Assembly (NCBI GenBank): GCA_934541115.1
Contig: CAKTDF010000007.1
Location: 1-64,000 of the forward strand
Reading direction: 5' to 3'
DNA: 64,000 nt
Source of the DNA: an uncultured Eubacteriales bacterium
GTDB taxonomy: Bacteria; Bacillota; Clostridia; Oscillospirales; Acutalibacteraceae
Shown piece after piece: positions 60,313 through 64,000 of the stretch. The translations under genes and the position numbers were made by a program. A model generated the notes under the pieces. That model was not told where the DNA came from and did no database searches. It was given only the letters and a program-made list of their open reading frames with translations. Every line of letters starts with the position of its first letter. The stretch's first letter is position 1.

Positions 60313-60341
60313 TTGACCGTCTGCTTAGTTCGTGATAGAAT
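60313..60341 (+). promoter_or_regulatory. Sigma-A promoter of the deoC-deoD-deoB-cdd operon
   Basis: TTGACC (60313-60318), 17 bp, TAGAAT (60336-60341), 35 bp before the deoC ATG. Confidence 0.75.
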
Positions 60342-60375
60342 TACCTTGAATAAATCTCAAAAAGGAGAAATTTCA

Positions 60376-61041
60376 ATGGAACTTAAAGATATCCTTTCAA
60401 AAGTTGACCACACCGTGCTCGGACAGGCTTCAACCTGGAGTGACATCAAGGCGCTTTGCGATGACGGAATCAAATACGGCTGCGCAAGCGTATGTCTCCC
60501 TCCGGCATATGTCAAAAGAGCAAAGGAATATGTGGGCGACAAACTCAAAATCTGCACGGTCATAGGATTCCCGAACGGCTACAACACCACCGCTGTCAAA
60601 TGCTTTGAGGCACAGGAAGCAGTCAAAGAGGGTGCCGACGAAATAGACATGGTAATCAACATCGGCGCTCTTAAAGACAAAATGTATGACTATGTTCTCG
60701 ATGAGATCAAGGCTGTTAAAAAAAGCTGCAACGGAAAGCTCCTCAAAGTCATAATTGAAACCTGCCTGCTCACCGAAGAAGAAAAAATCAAAATGTGTGA
60801 AATTGTTTCAAATTCCGGCGCAGACTACATTAAAACATCAACCGGCTTTTCAACCGGCGGCGCAACAAGAGAAGACATTTTACTTTTTGCCGCCCACGTC
60901 AGTCCGCACCTCAAAATAAAAGCCGCCGGCGGCATTGCAAGTCTCAAAGACGCAGAAGACATGCTCGCCCTCGGCGCTTCAAGACTCGGAACAAGCAGAA
61001 TCGTTAAAATTGTCAAGAACGAAGAATGTCAGGGATATTAA
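60376..61041 (+). CDS. deoC: Deoxyribose-phosphate aldolase
   Basis: 221 residues. DHTVLG near the start, ICTVIGFPNGYN, DEIDMVINIGALK, KVIIETCLL and the Schiff-base Lys in YIKTSTGFSTGGAT match DeoC. It splits 2-deoxyribose-5-phosphate into glyceraldehyde-3-phosphate and acetaldehyde, the last step of deoxynucleoside breakdown. ATG 60376 follows AAAGGAGAAA; the frame extends to 60301 without a better site. It is the first gene of the salvage operon. Confidence 0.97.
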   Translation: MELKDILSKVDHTVLGQASTWSDIKALCDDGIKYGCASVCLPPAYVKRAKEYVGDKLKICTVIGFPNGYNTTAVKCFEAQEAVKEGADEIDMVINIGALKDKMYDYVLDEIKAVKKSCNGKLLKVIIETCLLTEEEKIKMCEIVSNSGADYIKTSTGFSTGGATREDILLFAAHVSPHLKIKAAGGIASLKDAEDMLALGASRLGTSRIVKIVKNEECQGY

Positions 61042-61176
61042 GACAATACCGCTTGCGGCATATGCCTTGCCTGAACACGTTTCCGCCGTTCCGCACAAAA
61101 AATCCTGCTGCGCAATCCGCATACCTCAATTGTGAGGCATTGCCTTAAATACATTAATGTACAAGGAGATTTTACC

Positions 61177-61896
61177 ATGATTAACACACCGCACATCAAC
61201 CCGAAAGACGAAATCGGTTTTGCAAAAACAGTTCTTATGCCCGGAGATCCGCTCAGAGCCAAAATGATTGCAGAAACTTTTCTTGAAAATGCTGTTCTCG
61301 TCAACAATGTCAGAGGAATTCACGGCTATACGGGATTTTATAAAGGTCACAAGGTTTCCGTAATGGCAAGCGGAATGGGCATTCCGTCGATCGGCATCTA
61401 TTCCTATGAGCTTTTTAAATTTTACGGCGTTGAAGACATTATTCGCATCGGTTCTGCCGGCGGTATCGGCGAAGACGTAAAGCTTCGCGATGTTGTTGCA
61501 GGTATCGGTGCAAACACAAATTCAAACTTCGGCAAGCAGTATGGCGTTACCGGCACAATTGCTCCCACCTGCTCTTTTGAGCTGCTCTGTGCGGCGGTCG
61601 ATTCTGCAAAGGATATAGGAGTTGCACTCAAAGTCGGCAATCTCTATTCCTCCGATACATTCTATGATGCAGACGAAAACAATCTCAAAAAGTGGGCAAA
61701 AGTCGGCTCTCTTGCCGTTGAAATGGAGGCTGCCGGACTTTATCTGACCGCTATGCACCTCAAAAAACGCGCGCTTGCAATCTGCACGATTTCAGACCTT
61801 CCGTTCACCGGCGAGGGCTGCACTGCCGAGGAAAGGCAAAACACATTTACAGACATGATGAAAATTGCACTTGAAACGGCAGTAAAAATGGACTGA
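61177..61896 (+). CDS. deoD: Purine-nucleoside phosphorylase, DeoD type
   Basis: 239 residues. VLMPGDPLRAKMIAE, MASGMGIPSIGIYSYEL, IIRIGSAGGIGEDVKLRD and AVEMEAAGLYLTA are the DeoD signatures, with the catalytic Asp in ISDLPFTGE. It cleaves purine (deoxy)nucleosides with phosphate. ATG 61177 follows AAGGAGATTT; codons upstream from 61132 lack a ribosome site. The 135-bp gap after deoC includes the palindrome CCTCAATTGTGAGG, which may be an operator. Confidence 0.97.
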   Translation: MINTPHINPKDEIGFAKTVLMPGDPLRAKMIAETFLENAVLVNNVRGIHGYTGFYKGHKVSVMASGMGIPSIGIYSYELFKFYGVEDIIRIGSAGGIGEDVKLRDVVAGIGANTNSNFGKQYGVTGTIAPTCSFELLCAAVDSAKDIGVALKVGNLYSSDTFYDADENNLKKWAKVGSLAVEMEAAGLYLTAMHLKKRALAICTISDLPFTGEGCTAEERQNTFTDMMKIALETAVKMD

Positions 61897-61904
61897 GTTT
61901 ATCT

Positions 61905-61942
61905 GACCGACTTTATTCGTGTTCGGATAAAGCCGGTCTTTT
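61905..61942 (+). terminator. Attenuator-like hairpin between deoD and deoB
   Basis: GACCGACTTTAT/ATAAAGCCGGTC stem with one mismatch, followed by TTTT, 9 bp after the deoD stop. The T run abuts the deoB ribosome site, so it may lower but not stop expression of deoB. Confidence 0.6.
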
Positions 61943-61960
61943 ATGAAAGGACAGCATACT

Positions 61961-63124
61961 ATGAGCATCAAAAGAGTTTTTCTTATAGTTCTTGACAGCG
62001 TAGGAATCGGCGAACTTCCGGACGCGGCAGACTACGGCGATGAGGGCAGCAACACTATCAAAGCCTGCTCAATTCAGCCCGGTTTTTCCGTACCCAACCT
62101 CAAAAAAGCAGGTCTTTTCAATATCGACGGCGTTGACTTTGCCGAGGGTACAGACAGCCCTGTCGGCGCATACGGAAAATGCACCGAACGTTCAAAAGGC
62201 AAGGACACCACAACAGGTCACTGGGAAATCTGCGGTCTTATCTCCGAGAAAGCTATGCCGACTTTTCCGAATGGTTTTCCGAAAGAGCTGCTTGACGAAT
62301 TTTCAAAGCGTACAGGACGCGGCGTGCTTTGCAACAAGCCGTATTCCGGCACCAAGGTTATTTCCGACTACGGAAAAGAGCACATGGAAACCGGCTCTCT
62401 GATAGTTTACACCTCCGCGGACAGCGTTTTTCAGATTGCGGCGCACGAAAGCATTGTTCCGGTTGAACAGCTTTATGAGTATTGCCGAATTGCACGTGAG
62501 CTTCTCACGGGAGAGTACGCCGTAGGCAGAGTTATTGCAAGACCGTTTGAGGGTGAATACCCGTTCAAGCGCACTGCAAGGCGCCATGATTTTTCACTCG
62601 TTTCGCCAAAGGATACGCTTATAGACTATCTGACAAAAAGCGGACTTGACGTTATTCCCGTTGGAAAAATATATGACATTTTTGCAGGAAAAGGGCTTGA
62701 AAAAGCCAACCCGACCGTTTCAAATACGGACGGAATGAAAAAAACGCTTGAATTTTCAAAAACAGATTTCCGCGGTCTCTGCTTCACCAACCTCGTTGAC
62801 TTTGACATGGTTTTCGGTCACAGGAACAATGCCCCCGGCTATGCGAATGCCCTCATGGAATTTGACAGTTGGCTCGGCGATTTTTTGCCTACCCTGAACG
62901 ACGACGACCTTTTGATCATCACCGCAGACCACGGCTGCGACCCGATCACTCCGAGCACCGACCATTCAAGAGAGTACATTCCCCTGCTCGTACTCGGAAA
63001 GCAGGTCACGCCTGTCAATCTCGGCATTCGTTCAACCTATGCGGACATCGGCAAAACCGTAGCAGACATTTTCTCCATCCCTGCGGATATAGCCGGAACC
63101 AGCTTCAAAAATGATATTTTATAA
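61961..63124 (+). CDS. deoB: Phosphopentomutase
   Basis: 387 residues, the usual length. It belongs to the alkaline phosphatase superfamily: LIVLDSVGIGELPDA and GKDTTTGHWEI (nucleophile Thr region), with metal ligands in VDFDMVFGHRN and ITADHGCDP. It moves phosphate between C1 and C5 of (deoxy)ribose, linking DeoD and DeoC. ATG 61961 follows AAAGGA; another ATG at 61943 overlaps that site. Confidence 0.97.
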   Translation: MSIKRVFLIVLDSVGIGELPDAADYGDEGSNTIKACSIQPGFSVPNLKKAGLFNIDGVDFAEGTDSPVGAYGKCTERSKGKDTTTGHWEICGLISEKAMPTFPNGFPKELLDEFSKRTGRGVLCNKPYSGTKVISDYGKEHMETGSLIVYTSADSVFQIAAHESIVPVEQLYEYCRIARELLTGEYAVGRVIARPFEGEYPFKRTARRHDFSLVSPKDTLIDYLTKSGLDVIPVGKIYDIFAGKGLEKANPTVSNTDGMKKTLEFSKTDFRGLCFTNLVDFDMVFGHRNNAPGYANALMEFDSWLGDFLPTLNDDDLLIITADHGCDPITPSTDHSREYIPLLVLGKQVTPVNLGIRSTYADIGKTVADIFSIPADIAGTSFKNDIL

Positions 63125-63134
63125 GGAGCGCGTG

Positions 63135-63557
63135 ATGACTGAACTCGAACTTGTTTCTCTTGCAAAAGAGGCGGCAAAAAACGCATATGTGCCATATTCT
63201 CACCACACGGTGGGAGCCGCGCTGCTTTCAAAAAGCGGCAAGGTCTATCTTGGCTGCAACATTGAAAATGCTGCGTATTCCCCCACGAACTGCGCCGAAC
63301 GCACGGCTTTTTTCAAAGCGGTCAGCGAGGGTGAGCGTGAATTTGAAGCAATCGCTGTTGTTGGCGGATATGAGCTTGACTTTGCAGACTATTTTGCCCC
63401 GTGCGGCGTATGCCGCCAGGTCATGGCGGAGTTCTGCGATATGGAAACATTCAAAGTAATATTCGGCAAAAACGGCGACGAATACCGATCCTTTACTCTC
63501 GGAGAAATACTGCCGTTCGGTTTTTCCCCGCGCGACCTCAGGGAACCGCAATTGTAA
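63135..63557 (+). CDS. cdd: Cytidine deaminase
   Basis: 140 residues, homotetrameric type. NCAERTAFF (zinc ligand and catalytic Glu) and PCGVCRQVMAEFC (two Cys ligands) are present, with the substrate-binding GCNIENAAY. It converts (deoxy)cytidine to (deoxy)uridine. ATG 63135 follows AAGGAG, 10 bp after deoB, in the same operon. Confidence 0.97.
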   Translation: MTELELVSLAKEAAKNAYVPYSHHTVGAALLSKSGKVYLGCNIENAAYSPTNCAERTAFFKAVSEGEREFEAIAVVGGYELDFADYFAPCGVCRQVMAEFCDMETFKVIFGKNGDEYRSFTLGEILPFGFSPRDLREPQL

Positions 63558-63606
63558 AAAATCGGTAACAAAACTGTATATTTGATAAAAAAAGCTTTTC
63601 CCGGTG

Positions 63607-63634
63607 TTGAAATTTTTGGATAATATGGTATAAT
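63607..63634 (+). promoter_or_regulatory. Sigma-A promoter of the BMP lipoprotein gene
   Basis: TTGAAA (63607-63612), 16 bp, TATAAT (63629-63634), about 70 bp before ATG 63707. It suggests separate transcription of the transporter genes. Confidence 0.75.
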
Positions 63635-63706
63635 GTTACCGGTCACAGGACGGACGGCAAGATTCCGTTCAAAAATTCAGACCCAATATTAAGGAGGAAA
63701 TCCAAT

Positions 63707-64000
63707 ATGAAAAAACTTCTTGCAGTTTTACTCGCAGCTCTCATGGTTTTTGCTCTCGTTGCTTGCAGCGGACAGGGCGGAACCGACGCAACAACGACTG
63801 CTGCACCGGACAATTCCGAAAGCACACCCGCAGCCGACACCTCGGCTTACAAGGTTGCAATGGTAACTGACTACGGCGACATCACCGACGAGTCTTTCAA
63901 CCAGACCACCTATGAAGCCTGCAAGGCTTTCTGCGACGAGAACAAGGTTGATTTCAACTATTTCAAACCCGCAGGTGACTCAACTCAGGAACGTGGCAAG
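63707..64000 (+). CDS. BMP-family nucleoside-binding lipoprotein, C-terminus cut by window edge
   Basis: 98 codons in the window, open at the right edge. The signal peptide (MKKLLAVLLAALMVFALVAC) ends in a lipobox; a Thr/Ala/Ser linker follows. KVAMVTDYGDITDESFNQTTYE is the start of the BMP (PnrA/Med) domain: split for reading, KVAMVTDYGD and ITDESFNQTTYE. These are the substrate-binding parts of ABC nucleoside importers, which fits the deo/cdd operon next to it. The start follows AAGGAGG. Confidence 0.9.
   Translation, partial: MKKLLAVLLAALMVFALVACSGQGGTDATTTAAPDNSESTPAADTSAYKVAMVTDYGDITDESFNQTTYEACKAFCDENKVDFNYFKPAGDSTQERGK

Overview
The window is a 64 kb chromosomal piece of a low-to-mid GC, endospore-forming Clostridia member, most probably an uncultured gut Oscillospiraceae/Ruminococcaceae-type bacterium. 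The evidence is the set of sporulation genes (spoVT-like, bofA-like, a DUF3794/LysM spore protein), ECF vitamin transporters, a T-box leader, an FMN riboswitch, very large secreted multidomain surface proteins, and sigma-A promoters close to TTGACA-17-TATAAT. No rRNA, tRNA, CRISPR array, integrase or transposase was seen. Both window edges cut a gene: a GPH-type symporter on the left and a BMP-family nucleoside-binding lipoprotein on the right.

Layout. 1-11.6 kb: truncated GPH symporter, subtilisin-like protease, riboflavin ECF transporter ribU under an FMN riboswitch with its own terminator, manA, bofA-like gene, a long cell-wall amidase, about four 102-bp palindromic tandem repeats, a GHL10-family lipoprotein, and a zinc-ribbon/DUF1294 pair. 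11.7-16 kb: DUF3794/LysM spore protein, the PFL (UPF0210)/ACT (UPF0237) pair and spoVT. 16.3-27.6 kb: the most unusual block. An 80-residue candidate RiPP precursor is followed on the same strand by a lipoprotein, an HprK-like kinase, a radical SAM/SPASM enzyme and a PqqD-type recognition protein, the last four overlapping end to end. It lies 20 bp downstream of a 2,579-residue secreted GH2 enzyme. 28-31.6 kb: a short polysaccharide cassette (sugar transferase, HpcH/HpaI aldolase-like, 2-hydroxyacid dehydrogenase-like, GT4). 31.7-36.2 kb: a 1,464-residue leucine-rich-repeat surface protein.

36.4-45.4 kb is housekeeping: mutS2, recO, yqzL-like, era, a DMT exporter, an ECF S-component, pnp and rpsO. 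45.7-50.8 kb is a T-box-controlled three-gene operon: a LeuA-like protein that lacks the usual metal ligands, a one-chain fusion of a sugar-isomerase-type TIM barrel with an AMP-forming acyl-CoA ligase, and an amidohydrolase. 50.9-53 kb holds a PanE-like reductase and a DUF2804 protein. 53-60.2 kb has an LCP cell-wall ligase with a repeated RTPxG motif in its cytoplasmic tail, an acyl-CoA synthetase with an ambiguous non-ATG start, galU with a zinc-ribbon/DUF2628 membrane protein, and prfB without the usual programmed frameshift. 60.3-64 kb is a nucleoside salvage operon (deoC, deoD, deoB, cdd) followed by the BMP lipoprotein.

The best candidates for undescribed biology are the precursor/kinase/radical-SAM cassette at 16.3-19.8 kb, including a MITE-like inverted-repeat element between its precursor and enzyme genes, and the T-box operon at 45.7-50.8 kb. 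All functional statements are read from translated sequence and family knowledge; no database search was run.
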